A stretch of 64,000 bases of DNA from Halalkalibacter oceani. Its GTDB lineage: Bacteria > Bacillota > Bacilli > Bacillales > Bacillaceae_D. Position numbers and translations under genes: made by a program. The stretch spans positions 1 through 64,000 of the forward strand of contig NZ_JAMBOL010000009.1 in NCBI RefSeq assembly GCF_023715605.1. Direction: 5' to 3'. Each line of letters starts with the position of its first letter. The first letter of the stretch is position 1. Positions 1-8,267 of the stretch are shown here, one piece after another. The notes beneath the pieces are model-generated. The model was given only the letters and a program-made list of their open reading frames with translations, was not told the origin of the DNA and ran no database searches.

Positions 1-204
1 TCCCGAAAATTATCCGGTATTAGCACCGATTTCTCGATGTTATCCCAGTCTGAGGGGCAGGTTGCCCACGTGTTACTCACCCGTCCGCCGCTGAATCCCC
101 TGACGTCATCCCGAAGGAATCAATCAGGTTCATCCGCTCGACTTGCATGTATTAGGCACGCCGCCAGCGTTCGTCCTGAGCCAGGATCAAACTCTCCATA
201 AAAA
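1..204 (-). rRNA. 16S ribosomal RNA, 5' part (runs off the left edge)
   Basis: The reverse complement contains the universal 5' 16S sequence GAGAGTTTGATCCTGGCTCA followed by the conserved GAACGCTGGCGGCGTGCC block. Only about the first 200 nt lie in the window; the rest continues leftward beyond base 1. The exact mature 5' end is an estimate by alignment to the Bacillus 16S start. Confidence 0.98.
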
Positions 205-364
205 TGGTGAGCTGATTAAGCTCTTACGTTAATAATTTGACAGTCGCTTCACGCTGCATCCTGTGCAGGCTCCGCTGACTTTTTTACGGTGACATTCGTC
301 ACCTTTTTCGCTTGGCTTTTGTTCAGTTTTCAAAGAACTCGTTGTCGTTTATGGCGACTTTATA
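205..364 (-). other. rrn leader (pre-16S) with boxA-like site
   Basis: Untranslated leader between the rrn promoter and 16S. It contains the TTCTTTGAAAACTGAACA block (about 322-339, minus strand), which resembles the boxA antitermination and processing region seen upstream of Bacillus 16S genes. No gene is seen in it. Confidence 0.75.
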
Positions 365-393
365 ATAATACAAGCCTCCCACCAAAAAATCAA
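365..393 (-). promoter_or_regulatory. rrn promoter, sigma-A type
   Basis: Minus strand reads TTGATT (388-393), a 17-bp spacer, then TATTAT (365-370). It lies between the 3' end of tRNA-Ile and the rrn leader, so the rRNA operon has its own promoter and can also be read through from the upstream tRNAs; no terminator is visible between them. Confidence 0.75.
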
Positions 394-414
394 GAACTTT
401 TTCAAGTTATTTTC

Positions 415-491
<77 letters not shown>

Positions 492-532
492 TAAAAAAGG
501 CATAAAAAAAGCACCTTGCTTTTATTTCATAT

Positions 533-606
533 TGGAGCGGGTGATGAGAATCGAACTCACGACATCAGCTTGGAAGGCTGAGGTTTTACCACTAAACTAC
601 ACCCGC
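533..606 (-). tRNA. tRNA-Gly (TCC)
   Basis: Acceptor GCGGGTG/CACCCGC, anticodon loop CTTCCAA, T-arm GAGTTCGATTCTC, encoded CCA. Its 5' half is duplicated twice upstream (see the tandem repeat at 576-913). Confidence 0.97.
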
Positions 607-686
607 ATGACAATTCATAATACTACACTTTTCTGAACACGCTACTTTATGCCTCTTCCTCTACTCGTGATTCAATGAAGTTCAAT

Positions 687-706
687 GCGTCGAGGCAACT
701 CGATGC
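687..706 (-). repeat. tRNA-leader hairpin, copy 1
   Basis: Minus strand reads GCATCGAG-TTGC-CTCGACGC, an 8-bp stem with one mismatch, about 80 nt upstream of tRNA-Gly. Equivalent hairpins sit at 840-859 and 4210-4232. Confidence 0.6.
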
Positions 707-839
707 TTTTTCTTGGATGTATGGCTCGTGGCTGAGGTTTTACCACTAAACTACACCCGCATGACAATTCATATACTATACTTTGCTGAACACGTTACTT
801 TATGCCTCTTCCTCTGCTCGTGATTCAATGAAGTTCAAT

Positions 840-859
840 GCGTCGAGGCAACTCGATGC
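840..859 (-). repeat. tRNA-leader hairpin, copy 2
   Basis: Same sequence as the hairpin at 687-706, here about 80 nt upstream of the first tRNA-Gly half. Confidence 0.6.
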
Positions 860-932
860 TTTTTCTTGGATGTATGGCTCGTGGCTGAGGCTTTACCACT
901 AAACTACACCCACATTCACACTAATTCAGAGA

Positions 933-1009
933 TGGTCGGGAAGACAGGATTTGAACCTGCGACCCCCTGGTCCCAAACCAGGTGCTCTACCAAGCTGAGC
1001 CACTTCCCG
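933..1009 (-). tRNA. tRNA-Pro (TGG)
   Basis: Acceptor CGGGAAG/CTTCCCG, anticodon loop TTTGGGA, T-arm AGGTTCAAATCCT, encoded CCA. First gene of the Pro-Gly-Ile-rrn run. Confidence 0.97.
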
Positions 1010-1058
1010 TTTCGATTTTCCAGTTGCTATCCAGCACATTATTCTTTCGACAAGAATT

Positions 1059-1088
1059 AATATAGCACGCTTCCCGCTCGAGATGCAA
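1059..1088 (-). promoter_or_regulatory. Promoter of the tRNA-Pro/Gly/Ile run
   Basis: Minus strand TTGCAT (1083-1088), 18-bp spacer, TATATT (1059-1064), about 50 bp upstream of tRNA-Pro. Fits sigma-A. Confidence 0.6.
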
Positions 1089-1151
1089 GCTTTTTTTTAT
1101 TTAAATTAAAATCGATTTTGTTGCGCCGCTCAAAAGACTTGCCTGGCGCTT

Positions 1152-1203
1152 ATTAAAAAGCAAGAAAGTGTATGAAAGACAGCTGCCATTCATACACTTC
1201 TTG
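1152..1203 (-). terminator. Terminator of the ABC exporter operon
   Basis: Long stem formed by AGTGTATGAA and TTCATACACT (1161-1203), followed on the minus strand by CTTTTTAAT. It sits directly after the permease stop codon. Confidence 0.7.
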
Positions 1204-1207
1204 TCAG

Positions 1208-2053
1208 CTATTTCTTATTCCTATAAAGATACATCGTCAGTGGCGCAAATAAAATAATCAGCACAGCCGAAGCTAGCAGCACCCAGCTAATATCCTGCAG
1301 CGTAGCCGTCCCATGCATCGAACCACGAACAGCATCGACCAACAGTGAAATCGGATTGATAGAAACAAAGCCCTGCAGCCAGCCTGGTAACGTCTCCGGC
1401 TCCACGAATACATTGCTGACAAACGTTAAAGGAAAGAGGACCATCATGCTCGCCATCATCAACGATTTTTCCGAGCGCATCACGATCCCGAGAGTCGTCC
1501 AGATCCAAGAAAGGCTGAAGCAGAAAACAATGATGAGGGCGATCGCTCCCAACACGCCAACGATCCCCCCTTCAGGCCGAAATCCCAGAATCAGCCCGAG
1601 AACAATCATGATTGATGATGCCATAATATAGCGGACGGAATCAACGAGCAACGACCCTGCCAATGCAGACGGGAGCCAGATTGGCAACGTCCGAAAACGG
1701 TCAAATATTCCTTTGCGAATATCATTATTAAGGTCAACACCTGTGTACATTGTAATTTGACAAACCGTCATGGCGAGGATACCCGGAAGCAAAAACTGCA
1801 GGTAATCACTAGTCGATCCGGCAATCGCACCTCCAAATAAATACGTAAACATTAGTAAAAAAATGATCGGAAAAGCGGTAACGTCAAATAGCTGTTCTGG
1901 AATATGCTTGATCCGCAACAATGCTCTGGTTGCAAACGCCATTGTTGAAGCAGCCGGGTTTGGCGGACTTGGTCGCTTACCTGATGCGATTGCCTTATGC
2001 AGCTTTACGCTGTCGACACGATCCTGCAAAGGAGCAGTAGTCGGTTTGTTCAA
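1208..2053 (-). CDS. ABC-2 type exporter permease (DrrB-like)
   Basis: 281 residues. After a ~45-residue cytoplasmic N-terminus there are about six hydrophobic segments (for example around residues 60-80, 94-112, 140-160, 166-188, 228-245 and 255-275). The layout is that of the ABC-2 permease family, daunorubicin-resistance DrrB type. It would form the membrane channel for the ATPase encoded just upstream; the start codon overlaps that gene's stop codon by 4 bp (ATGA), indicating translational coupling. The substrate cannot be read from the sequence; relatives export hydrophobic drugs or polyketides. A hairpin terminator follows the stop codon. Confidence 0.85.
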   Translation of the reverse strand: MNKPTTAPLQDRVDSVKLHKAIASGKRPSPPNPAASTMAFATRALLRIKHIPEQLFDVTAFPIIFLLMFTYLFGGAIAGSTSDYLQFLLPGILAMTVCQITMYTGVDLNNDIRKGIFDRFRTLPIWLPSALAGSLLVDSVRYIMASSIMIVLGLILGFRPEGGIVGVLGAIALIIVFCFSLSWIWTTLGIVMRSEKSLMMASMMVLFPLTFVSNVFVEPETLPGWLQGFVSINPISLLVDAVRGSMHGTATLQDISWVLLASAVLIILFAPLTMYLYRNKK

Positions 2054-3051
2054 TTTGACCCCTCCTCATTTGAGCGCTCAGCCTGAAGGACTGATTCTCC
2101 AGTTAAGGTTAGAAAAACCTCATCAAGGCTTGGCTGTCCTAATGAAAAATCACTTACTCCAATATTTTCGCGAATCAAATCATTCAGTGCTTCCGCGGCA
2201 AGAGAAGGTTCATCAAGCTGTGCAAGCAATGCCGACGCGTCCGCTGTCTCGTGAAGCGTCGTGCCGAGACGTTTTTCTAAAATCGCAGCAGCGCGATCCC
2301 GCTCTGATGAATCAAGCAACCGGACATGCAATGTTCCGGAACCGACAGACGCTTTTAATTCTCCACTCGTTCCTTCAGCAATGATTTTTCCTTTGTTGAT
2401 GACTGCAATCCGATCGGCAAGTTGATCGGCCTCTTCCAAATACTGCGTAGTCAATAGCACGGTCGTTCCAACCTGCGTCAGCGCCCGGACGATATCCCAC
2501 ACTTGGTTGCGGCTGCGAGGGTCAAGCCCGGTCGTCGGTTCATCGAGAAACAACAAGTCCGGAGTGACAACAATACTGGCAGCAATATCAATCCTTCGTC
2601 TCATTCCGCCAGAGTAGTTTTTCACCTGGCGTCTGGCAGCCTCCGTTAAATTGAAAGCCGAAAGCAATTCACGCGCCCGCGCTTTCGCTTCACGACGTGG
2701 ATAACCCATTAGCCGCGAAATCAAGACCAAATTCTCCATGCCCGTTAAATCTTCATCAATAGAAGCATATTGGCCGGTCAAACTGATTCGGCTGCGAATG
2801 GCTGCGGTCTCCGTCGCAAGATCATGGCCAAAAATCCGCGCGCTTCCTCCATCTGGGGTCAGCAACGTAGCCAGCATCCGGATTGTTGTCGTTTTACCAG
2901 CGCCATTCGGTCCTAAAAACCCGTATACTGATCCTTTTCGAATCTTTAAATCAACTCCGTCCACCGCCTTAAAATTACCGAATATTTTGACAAGTCCTTT
3001 TGCTTCTACCGCCCATTCTTCTGCCAGGTTTCTTGCTTGGTTAGTCGTCAT
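2050..3051 (-). CDS. ABC exporter ATP-binding protein (DrrA-like)
   Basis: 333 residues. It has the full set of ABC ATPase motifs: Walker [10 protein letters not shown] (about residues 48-56), signature YSGGMRRR, Walker [13 protein letters not shown] and the H-loop region. A ~100-residue C-terminal extension is typical of the DrrA subfamily. It powers the permease whose gene overlaps its 3' end. The start chosen (MTTNQARN) has only a distant AAGGG ribosome binding site, so the start is moderately certain. A palindrome at 3136-3153 overlaps the presumed -35 region and suggests repressor control. Confidence 0.9.
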   Translation of the reverse strand: MTTNQARNLAEEWAVEAKGLVKIFGNFKAVDGVDLKIRKGSVYGFLGPNGAGKTTTIRMLATLLTPDGGSARIFGHDLATETAAIRSRISLTGQYASIDEDLTGMENLVLISRLMGYPRREAKARARELLSAFNLTEAARRQVKNYSGGMRRRIDIAASIVVTPDLLFLDEPTTGLDPRSRNQVWDIVRALTQVGTTVLLTTQYLEEADQLADRIAVINKGKIIAEGTSGELKASVGSGTLHVRLLDSSERDRAAAILEKRLGTTLHETADASALLAQLDEPSLAAEALNDLIRENIGVSDFSLGQPSLDEVFLTLTGESVLQAERSNEEGSN

Positions 3052-3113
3052 CCTTCATCACCCTTCACTTTGACATTCGCCCACGATGATGGCCTTTCCT
3101 TTCATCAAGCAGC

Positions 3114-3153
3114 ATAATACACTCGCACCAAAAGTCAGAAACCGCGGTTTCTG
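3114..3153 (-). promoter_or_regulatory. Promoter and 18-bp palindromic operator of the ABC exporter operon
   Basis: The perfect palindrome CAGAAACCGCGGTTTCTG occupies 3136-3153. On the minus strand it ends at a plausible -35 (TTTCTG, 16 bp) before a -10 TATTAT (3114-3119). This is the usual arrangement for a TetR- or MarR-type repressor, but no such gene adjoins. The rest of 3052-3400 holds no gene; an extra hairpin (GATCCGC..CGGATC then CTTTTT, about 3222-3246, minus strand) may be a second terminator for the tRNA operon. Confidence 0.55.
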
Positions 3154-3401
3154 TTTGTCGAAGAGACATTAAGCAAACACGTCAGATCGCCCCATTCACC
3201 CTTTCTTCCCTGCTATATTAAAAAGGGATCCGTCAACTTTGCGGATCATCTTCCGCAACCCACTTCCCCATTATAAAATTTAACACTGAACCGAATCAAT
3301 GAGAGATGGTCATTTCACACATCTTCTTTACATTCCGCCTATATTTGAGCCAATTACAGGCATCCCAATCCTAAGTCATCTGCCATACTCTATGCAGACG
3401 A

Positions 3402-3432
3402 CAAAAAATACCAACGCTCAGAAAGCGTTGGT
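3402..3432 (-). terminator. Terminator of the seven-gene tRNA operon
   Basis: Minus strand ACCAACGCT-TTCTG-AGCGTTGGT followed by ATTTTTTG. Perfect 9-bp stem and T run, 20 bp after the last tRNA. Confidence 0.9.
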
Positions 3433-3452
3433 ATAAATTCTTAAAAAGATGA

Positions 3453-3537
<85 letters not shown>

Positions 3538-3565
3538 TTATTCAATTCAAAAAACTAAAAACAAG

Positions 3566-3648
3566 TGCGGGTGAAGGGACTTGAACCCCCACGTCACAAG
3601 GACACTAGATCCTAAGTCTAGCGCGTCTGCCAATTCCGCCACACCCGC
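3566..3648 (-). tRNA. tRNA-Leu (TAG)
   Basis: Acceptor GCGGGTG/CACCCGC, anticodon loop CTTAGGA, class-II variable arm; CCA not encoded. Confidence 0.96.
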
Positions 3649-3656
3649 AAAAGTGT

Positions 3657-3733
3657 TGGCGGTCCGGACGGGACTCGAACCCGCGACCTCCTGCGTGACA
3701 GGCAGGCATTCTAACCAACTGAACTACCGGACC
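3657..3733 (-). tRNA. tRNA-Asp (GTC)
   Basis: Acceptor GGTCCGG/CCGGACC, anticodon loop CTGTCAC, T-arm GGGTTCGAGTCCC, encoded CCA. Confidence 0.97.
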
Positions 3734-3738
3734 AAATA

Positions 3739-3814
3739 TGGTGGAGGATGACGGGATCGAACCGCCGACCCCCTGCTTGTAAGGCAGGTGCTCTCCCAGC
3801 TGAGCTAATCCTCC
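3739..3814 (-). tRNA. tRNA-Val (TAC)
   Basis: Acceptor GGAGGAT/ATCCTCC, anticodon loop CTTACAA, T-loop TTCGATC, encoded CCA. Confidence 0.97.
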
Positions 3815-3881
3815 ATCTACTTTTCAAGGCTTGTCTCTCTAAACGTTTTGCTTATTTCTTAGCCGATCTAAAAAATGCAAA

Positions 3882-3953
3882 TGACCCGTACGGGATTCGA
3901 ACCCGTGTTACCGCCGTGAAAGGGCGGTGTCTTAACCGCTTGACCAACGGGCC
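3882..3953 (-). tRNA. tRNA-Glu (TTC)
   Basis: Acceptor GGCCCGT/ACGGGTC with one G-T pair, anticodon loop CTTTCAC, T-arm GGGTTCGAATCCC; CCA not encoded. Confidence 0.96.
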
Positions 3954-3967
3954 AGATTTTTTAAAAG

Positions 3968-4058
3968 TGGCGGAGAAGGAGGGATTTGAACCCTCGCGCC
4001 GCTCGCGCGACCTACACCCTTAGCAGGGGCGCCCCTTCAGCCACTTGGGTACTTCTCC
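3968..4058 (-). tRNA. tRNA-Ser (GCT)
   Basis: Acceptor GGAGAAG/CTTCTCC, anticodon loop CTGCTAA, long variable arm, encoded CCA. Confidence 0.97.
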
Positions 4059-4059
4059 G

Positions 4060-4134
4060 TGGCTCCACAGGTAGGACTCGAACCTACGACCGATCGGTTA
4101 ACAGCCGATTGCTCTACCACTGAGCTACTGTGGA
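4060..4134 (-). tRNA. tRNA-Asn (GTT)
   Basis: Acceptor TCCACAG/CTGTGGA, anticodon loop CTGTTAA, encoded CCA. First gene of the operon. Confidence 0.97.
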
Positions 4135-4209
4135 ATATATCATTGAAGTTGTTCATTCATGCGCTTGTGGTTCCTGTCTCTTCCTCTTGACAGTCTCGCT
4201 CCGATGCTA

Positions 4210-4232
4210 GCTGCGTCGAGACAACTCGTAGC
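4210..4232 (-). repeat. tRNA-leader hairpin, copy 3
   Basis: Minus strand GCTACGAG-TTGT-CTCGACGCAGC with a CGAG/CTCG core, 76 nt upstream of tRNA-Asn and downstream of the operon promoter, so it is transcribed in the leader. It resembles the hairpins at 687 and 840. The nearby AGAGGAAGAGRCA block is also shared. Confidence 0.55.
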
Positions 4233-4287
4233 CTCTCCAAACGAGGTTTCCCTTATCACCTAGAAAGTCCAAATATCGACTTTATGT

Positions 4288-4316
4288 ATTATATAAAATC
4301 AGTAGAAACAAGTCAA
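4288..4316 (-). promoter_or_regulatory. Promoter of the seven-gene tRNA operon
   Basis: Minus strand TTGACT (4311-4316), 17-bp spacer, TATAAT (4288-4293). Near-consensus sigma-A promoter about 155 bp upstream of tRNA-Asn. Confidence 0.9.
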
Positions 4317-4386
4317 CTATTTCTTCTCTCCGTTCAGCGACTTCTATAATATAGCATAGGCGTATCAAAATAGGCAATAGGTTTTT

Positions 4387-4857
4387 TTATATTTTTTTCA
4401 GCTTGCTGCGACATCTCCCACACACATATTTTTGTAAATTTATCCGTCGTTTCCGTTCAAAAACAAGCTCACATTTCGTGCATTGATAAATATGAGTCGT
4501 TTGCTTCTTGTTAAGAGTACCGGGGATCACCTGACAATAGCGAGGTGCTCCAACCTTCTCCAATAACTGTTTAAATTCAGGATCGCGATGCTGATAGCCC
4601 TTCCCTTGCAAATGGAGATGATAATGGCACAGTTCATGCTTGATGATCCCAATCACTTCAGCCAATCCAAAATGTTTCAGCTGCTTCGGGTTAATCTCGA
4701 TATTATGACTTTTCAGCATATATCGCCCCCCTGTCGTTCGGAGCCTGTTATTAAAGAAGGCCCGGTGCACAAAAGGAAGGCCGAAGTACTCCAATGATAG
4801 TTCCTCCACTAATGCTTGAAGCTGTTCATTCTCTAAATGCAAAAAATTTTTATCCAT
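4387..4857 (-). CDS. SprT-like zinc metalloprotease-fold protein (YdcK family)
   Basis: About 156 residues. It has the SprT-like zinc-metalloprotease signature HELCHYH in the middle and a C-terminal zinc ribbon of two cysteine pairs (CTKC..CGRC). In Bacillus the orthologue lies next to cmpA and tex, as here. Its biochemical role is not well established; eukaryotic relatives cleave DNA-protein crosslinks. I place the start at the ATG at 4857, 8 nt after a GGTG; an in-frame GTG three codons upstream (4866) is possible but leaves no ribosome binding site. Confidence 0.85.
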   Translation of the reverse strand: MDKNFLHLENEQLQALVEELSLEYFGLPFVHRAFFNNRLRTTGGRYMLKSHNIEINPKQLKHFGLAEVIGIIKHELCHYHLHLQGKGYQHRDPEFKQLLEKVGAPRYCQVIPGTLNKKQTTHIYQCTKCELVFERKRRINLQKYVCGRCRSKLKKI

Positions 4858-4940
4858 AATTTTCACCGTTTCTTCAACTTTGACAAACCTTGCTTCATAT
4901 ACTAACGAAAATAAGGCATGTTATAAGGAGATGGACGCTT

Positions 4941-5093
4941 ATGCCTACTTGGCTAAGACAACAATTGAAACGTGCATACCTCCAAAAAGACAGCTACCAA
5001 ATCAAAATTTTGAATCAATGCTGGTTTTATTACAAGCAAAAGTACACCCACACAAACACAAACACCAACAATAAAAATAAAGCCGGGAGATGA
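4941..5093 (+). CDS. cmpA: Cortex morphogenetic protein CmpA, C-terminally extended
   Basis: 50 residues starting MPTWLRQQLKRAYLQKD with AAGGAG 10 nt upstream. The N-terminal ~35 residues, including the LNQCWFYY core, match CmpA, the small sporulation protein that (with ClpXP) controls degradation of SpoIVA in cells that assemble the coat badly. Position between tex and the SprT-like gene is that of B. subtilis cmpA. CmpA is usually about 37 residues; here a hydrophilic THTNTNTNNKNK tail is added. A CATATACT at 4896-4903 could be a sigma-E -10 element. Transcription runs opposite to both neighbours. Confidence 0.85.
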   Translation: MPTWLRQQLKRAYLQKDSYQIKILNQCWFYYKQKYTHTNTNTNNKNKAGR

Positions 5094-5230
5094 CTCAAAA
5101 ATCACCCTTTCACGCGAAAAATCCCTGCCAGGTCATCTTCCGGTGAGGAAGCAGGCAGGAATTAGAGGCCTGCTCTGCTTGCTTTGCGCCTGTCTTTTGA
5201 GCCAACCCGAACGGCTTCCTTTACTAGAGA

Positions 5231-7399
5231 CTACGATGACTGCTTCATTGTCAGGGCTATTCTCCCCTTTTGTACATCGACCTGTTCCACCCAGACCGTG
5301 ACAATTTCTCCAACAGCGACGACCTCAAGCGGATGCTTCACAAAACGATTCGTCAGCTTTGAAATATGCACGAGGCCATCCTGTTTGACGCCGATATCAA
5401 CAAAAGCGCCAAAATCAACAACATTACGAACCGTCCCTTGCAGTTCCATGCCAACTTGCAGATCCTCAAGCTGAAGCACTCCTTGCTTTAACAGCGGCTT
5501 GGCTGCTTCATCACGTGGGTCGCGCGAAGGACGGATCAGGGAATCAATGATATCCTTTAATGTTGGAACGCCAATCTCCAGCTTCTCTGCCATCTCCCTG
5601 ATGTTGACCTTTTGCAGCTTTTCTTTCAACTGGTCCGTGCCGAGTTCCTTGACCGAAGAGCCGATCTCCTCCAGCAGCCGTTTTGTATCCTGATAGCTTT
5701 CCGGGTGGATCGCTGTCGCATCAAGCGGCTGACTTCCATCCAATATCCGGAGGAAACCAATCGCCTGTTCATACGTTTTCGCCCCAAGGCGCGGAACTTT
5801 CTTTAGTTGGGCACGGCTCGTCAACCTTCCCTCTTCTTCCCGGCGCTTTACGATATTTGTCGCGACCGTTTTCGAGAGCCCTGCTACATACTGCAATAAA
5901 GCGACAGAAGCCGTATTCACATTAACACCGACCTGGTTAACGACCGTTTCGACGACAAAGGTCAACGACTCATTTAAACGCTTTTGGGACACATCATGCT
6001 GATATTGACCGACTCCGACAGACTTCGGATCAATCTTCACCAGTTCCGCTAATGGGTCCTGCAGCCGTCTCGCAATCGAAGCAGCGCTTCTTTCCTCCAC
6101 CTGAAGATCCGGAAATTCCTCCCGTCCTAATTCCGAGGCTGAATACACACTGGCTCCCGCTTCATTAACAATAAGATAATAAATCGAGCTGTCCAGTTCC
6201 TTCATTAGATCAGCGATAAATTGTTCTGTCTCTCTTGAGGCTGTCCCATTGCCGATTGCAATCATTTCGACGCCGTGTTTCTTGATTAACCCTTTTATCG
6301 TCGTCGCTGCTTTTTCCTTCTCATTGCGGGGAGGCGTCGGATAGACTACTGCAATATCCAATACTTTTCCGGTTTCATCAACGACTGCCAGCTTGCATCC
6401 AGTTCGGTACGCCGGGTCAACGCCGAGGACGACCTTGTCCTTCATCGGCGGCTGGAGCAATAAATGGCGTAAATTCTCCGAAAAAATATGAATCGCCTGC
6501 TCTTCTGCTTTCTCAGTCAGTTCATTGCGAATCTCCCGTTCAATCGAAGGTTCAATCAGACGCTTATAGCCTTCCTCGATCGCCTCCTTCACGATGGACG
6601 CAGCAGGGGAATGGGGCACTGATATGTACCTTCTTTCGATTTCACTAAGAATACGATCGACTGGAAAGCTGAGGCTGACACGCAAAACCCCTTCCTTTTC
6701 TCCACGATTCATCGCCAAAACCCGGTGGGGGACAATTGCTTTGATCGCTTCTTCGTATTCATAGTACATTTCAAAAACGCCTTTTTCATCCTGTTCCTTT
6801 TCCTTAACGGCCGTTTTCACTTTTCCTTCCTTGACACCAGTTAAACGAATCATTTTGCGAATGTCGGCATCATCGGAAACCCATTCAGCGATAATATCCT
6901 TCGCTCCTTGAATAACCGACTCCACATCCGGCAGCTCGTATTCTTCCGAAAGATATGCCTCAGCTTCTTTTTCAACCCTGCTTTCGAGCGGGAATGTAAT
7001 CAGCCACTCAGCAAAAGGCTCCAACCCTTTTTCTTTGGCAATCGTTGCTCTTGTTCTTCTTTTTTGTTTGTACGGCCGGTATAAGTCCTCAATTTCCTGC
7101 AGCTTTTGCGCCTGCTCAATCGCCTGGCGCAGCTCAGGCGTTAACTTTCCTTGCTCATCAATTAACCGAAGCACCTCCTGCTGTCTCGTATACAGCTGGT
7201 TTGCGTACTCCCACTTCTCCATAATGGCGCGGATTTGCACTTCATCCAGTCCACCAGTCATCTCTTTCCGGTAACGGGCAATAAAAGGAACCGTATTCCC
7301 TTCCGCCACCAGTTGAATAAGCTGCTTTATGTATGTTTCCTTTATCGTAAGCTCGTCAGCAATCATTTTTACAGTCTTGCTCTCCAATTGGCTATCCAT
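5231..7399 (-). CDS. tex: Tex-like RNA-binding protein (YdcI)
   Basis: 722 residues, normal for Tex. N-terminal helical region, YqgF/RuvC-like domain (VVLGVDPAYRTGCKLAVVD around residue 325), helix-hairpin-helix segments (VNTASVALLQYVAGLSKT), and a C-terminal S1 domain (ELQGTVRNVVDFGAFVDIGV) with the typical PSRDPRDE linker before it. Tex proteins bind RNA and associate with transcription or ribosomes; a precise role in Bacillus is not established. A hairpin at 7446-7472 lies just upstream. It occupies the conserved place after the sigB operon. Confidence 0.95.
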   Translation of the reverse strand: MDSQLESKTVKMIADELTIKETYIKQLIQLVAEGNTVPFIARYRKEMTGGLDEVQIRAIMEKWEYANQLYTRQQEVLRLIDEQGKLTPELRQAIEQAQKLQEIEDLYRPYKQKRRTRATIAKEKGLEPFAEWLITFPLESRVEKEAEAYLSEEYELPDVESVIQGAKDIIAEWVSDDADIRKMIRLTGVKEGKVKTAVKEKEQDEKGVFEMYYEYEEAIKAIVPHRVLAMNRGEKEGVLRVSLSFPVDRILSEIERRYISVPHSPAASIVKEAIEEGYKRLIEPSIEREIRNELTEKAEEQAIHIFSENLRHLLLQPPMKDKVVLGVDPAYRTGCKLAVVDETGKVLDIAVVYPTPPRNEKEKAATTIKGLIKKHGVEMIAIGNGTASRETEQFIADLMKELDSSIYYLIVNEAGASVYSASELGREEFPDLQVEERSAASIARRLQDPLAELVKIDPKSVGVGQYQHDVSQKRLNESLTFVVETVVNQVGVNVNTASVALLQYVAGLSKTVATNIVKRREEEGRLTSRAQLKKVPRLGAKTYEQAIGFLRILDGSQPLDATAIHPESYQDTKRLLEEIGSSVKELGTDQLKEKLQKVNIREMAEKLEIGVPTLKDIIDSLIRPSRDPRDEAAKPLLKQGVLQLEDLQVGMELQGTVRNVVDFGAFVDIGVKQDGLVHISKLTNRFVKHPLEVVAVGEIVTVWVEQVDVQKGRIALTMKQSS

Positions 7400-7445
7400 C
7401 TTCCCACACCTCTTTTAAACGGAATAAATCTATCATAGCACACAA

Positions 7446-7472
7446 TAAGAAAGCCGCGCAGCGGCTTTCTTA
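7446..7472. repeat. Perfect 12-bp hairpin between sigB operon and tex
   Basis: TAAGAAAGCCGC, 3-nt loop, GCGGCTTTCTTA. A close relative lies at 12590-12621, at the opposite end of the sigB operon. It could act as a terminator, though the T run is interrupted. Confidence 0.6.
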
Positions 7473-7611
7473 GAAGCGACGGGTGGTGCCGTTACAAGCT
7501 TGTGGAGGAGGGATGGGAGGGCCACTCCTGCAGGGGGGGAAGGGCAGGTTGAAATCCACCAGCGTGCCCCCATCCGGGAGTGAGGTCGAAGAGTCGAACC
7601 CTGACTACTAA
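7473..7611. other. G-rich intergenic stretch without recognised gene
   Basis: About 140 bp unusually rich in runs of three or more G on the plus strand (around 7511-7550). No ORF with a ribosome binding site and no recognised RNA family is seen. Confidence 0.4.
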
Positions 7612-7669
7612 ACAAAAAAAGAGTTTGTCTCAAAAGGAAGATGCCAGCGTCCCTTTGAGACAAACTCAC
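7612..7669 (-). terminator. Terminator of the sigB operon
   Basis: GAGTTTGTCTCAAAGGG and CCTTTTGAGACAAACTC form a long stem (7621-7669) followed on the minus strand by TTTTTTTGTTTAG. It starts immediately at the rsbX stop codon. Confidence 0.85.
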
Positions 7670-7670
7670 C

Positions 7671-8267
7671 TTATAATTTCCCAACAAGCAATGTAACATC
7701 GTCAATCGCGTATCCGTCGGCCGGAAACAGCTCATTTGCCACCTTTTTTGGAGAAGCCATTTTCAACAGAAGATGTTTCGGCGGGGGATTTTGAATTCCG
7801 TCCGAAAACAAGAGGAAAGCACTTCCTTTTTGATACTTGAAGCACTGACTTTTTATCGTTTGCTTCTTGCCTGACAAATACCCTCGTGACGGGATCGGCT
7901 GAATGGTTTTTCCATCTGGAAAATGAAAGATAAACCCTATATTCCCGACATTGCTATAGCAAATTTCAGACTGGACGTAATCCACTTTTATAATCGTCAT
8001 AACCGCTCCTCTCATAAAAAGGAGCGACTCGTTACAGGCTTCCATCATTTCTTCGACAGTAGCATGATGATTCATCTCAATCGTCTCAATTGCCGCTTTT
8101 GCCGACTGCAGGGCCCCTTCCCCGCTGCCAAGTCCGTCGGCGACAGCACACACTGTGTAATCCTCCGTATGAATCACAGTATGCGCATCTCCGCAGCAGG
8201 TCTTCCCCGGCTTGGCTTGCTCTAAAATAGCGACTTCAATTTTCCCATCATCGTAATAGCTAATCAT
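7671..8267 (-). CDS. rsbX: RsbX, PP2C-type serine phosphatase
   Basis: 198 residues. PP2C/SpoIIE-type phosphatase fold with metal-binding acidic motifs: VADGLGSGEGA near residue 43, the SNVGN strand, and FLLFSDGIQ near residue 152. In the sigma-B pathway RsbX dephosphorylates RsbS (and RsbR), resetting the stressosome after stress. It is the last gene of the operon and its first codon overlaps the sigB stop codon. A strong terminator follows. Gene order and size match B. subtilis rsbX. Confidence 0.93.
   Translation of the reverse strand: MISYYDDGKIEVAILEQAKPGKTCCGDAHTVIHTEDYTVCAVADGLGSGEGALQSAKAAIETIEMNHHATVEEMMEACNESLLFMRGAVMTIIKVDYVQSEICYSNVGNIGFIFHFPDGKTIQPIPSRGYLSGKKQTIKSQCFKYQKGSAFLLFSDGIQNPPPKHLLLKMASPKKVANELFPADGYAIDDVTLLVGKL

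Larger units (their letters stand above)
576..913. repeat. Tandem ~153-bp repeat (2.2 copies) carrying tRNA-Gly 5' halves
   Basis: The block GGCTGAGG..ACCACTAAACTACACCC recurs at 576, 730 and 883, with periods of 154 and 153 bp. Copy 1 is the 5' half of the intact tRNA-Gly gene. Copies 2 (730-760) and 3 (883-913) contain the acceptor 5' strand, D-arm and anticodon-stem 5' strand, but stop just before the anticodon and join unrelated sequence. The ~120-bp spacer between copies is also repeated with a few changes. Copy 3 has two substitutions relative to copy 2. The half-tRNAs cannot give functional tRNA. Confidence 0.9.

Noticed and set aside
576-913. CRISPR array
   Set aside because: Only 2.2 units of about 153 bp, made of tRNA and spacer sequence, with no short regular repeats or cas genes.
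866-1060. 64-codon plus-strand ORF across tRNA-Pro
   Set aside because: It is antisense to a tRNA gene and has no coding features.
7433-7735. 100-codon minus-strand ORF overlapping the rsbX end
   Set aside because: Pro/Leu-rich translation through a terminator and G-rich block, no ribosome binding site, overlaps rsbX in another frame.
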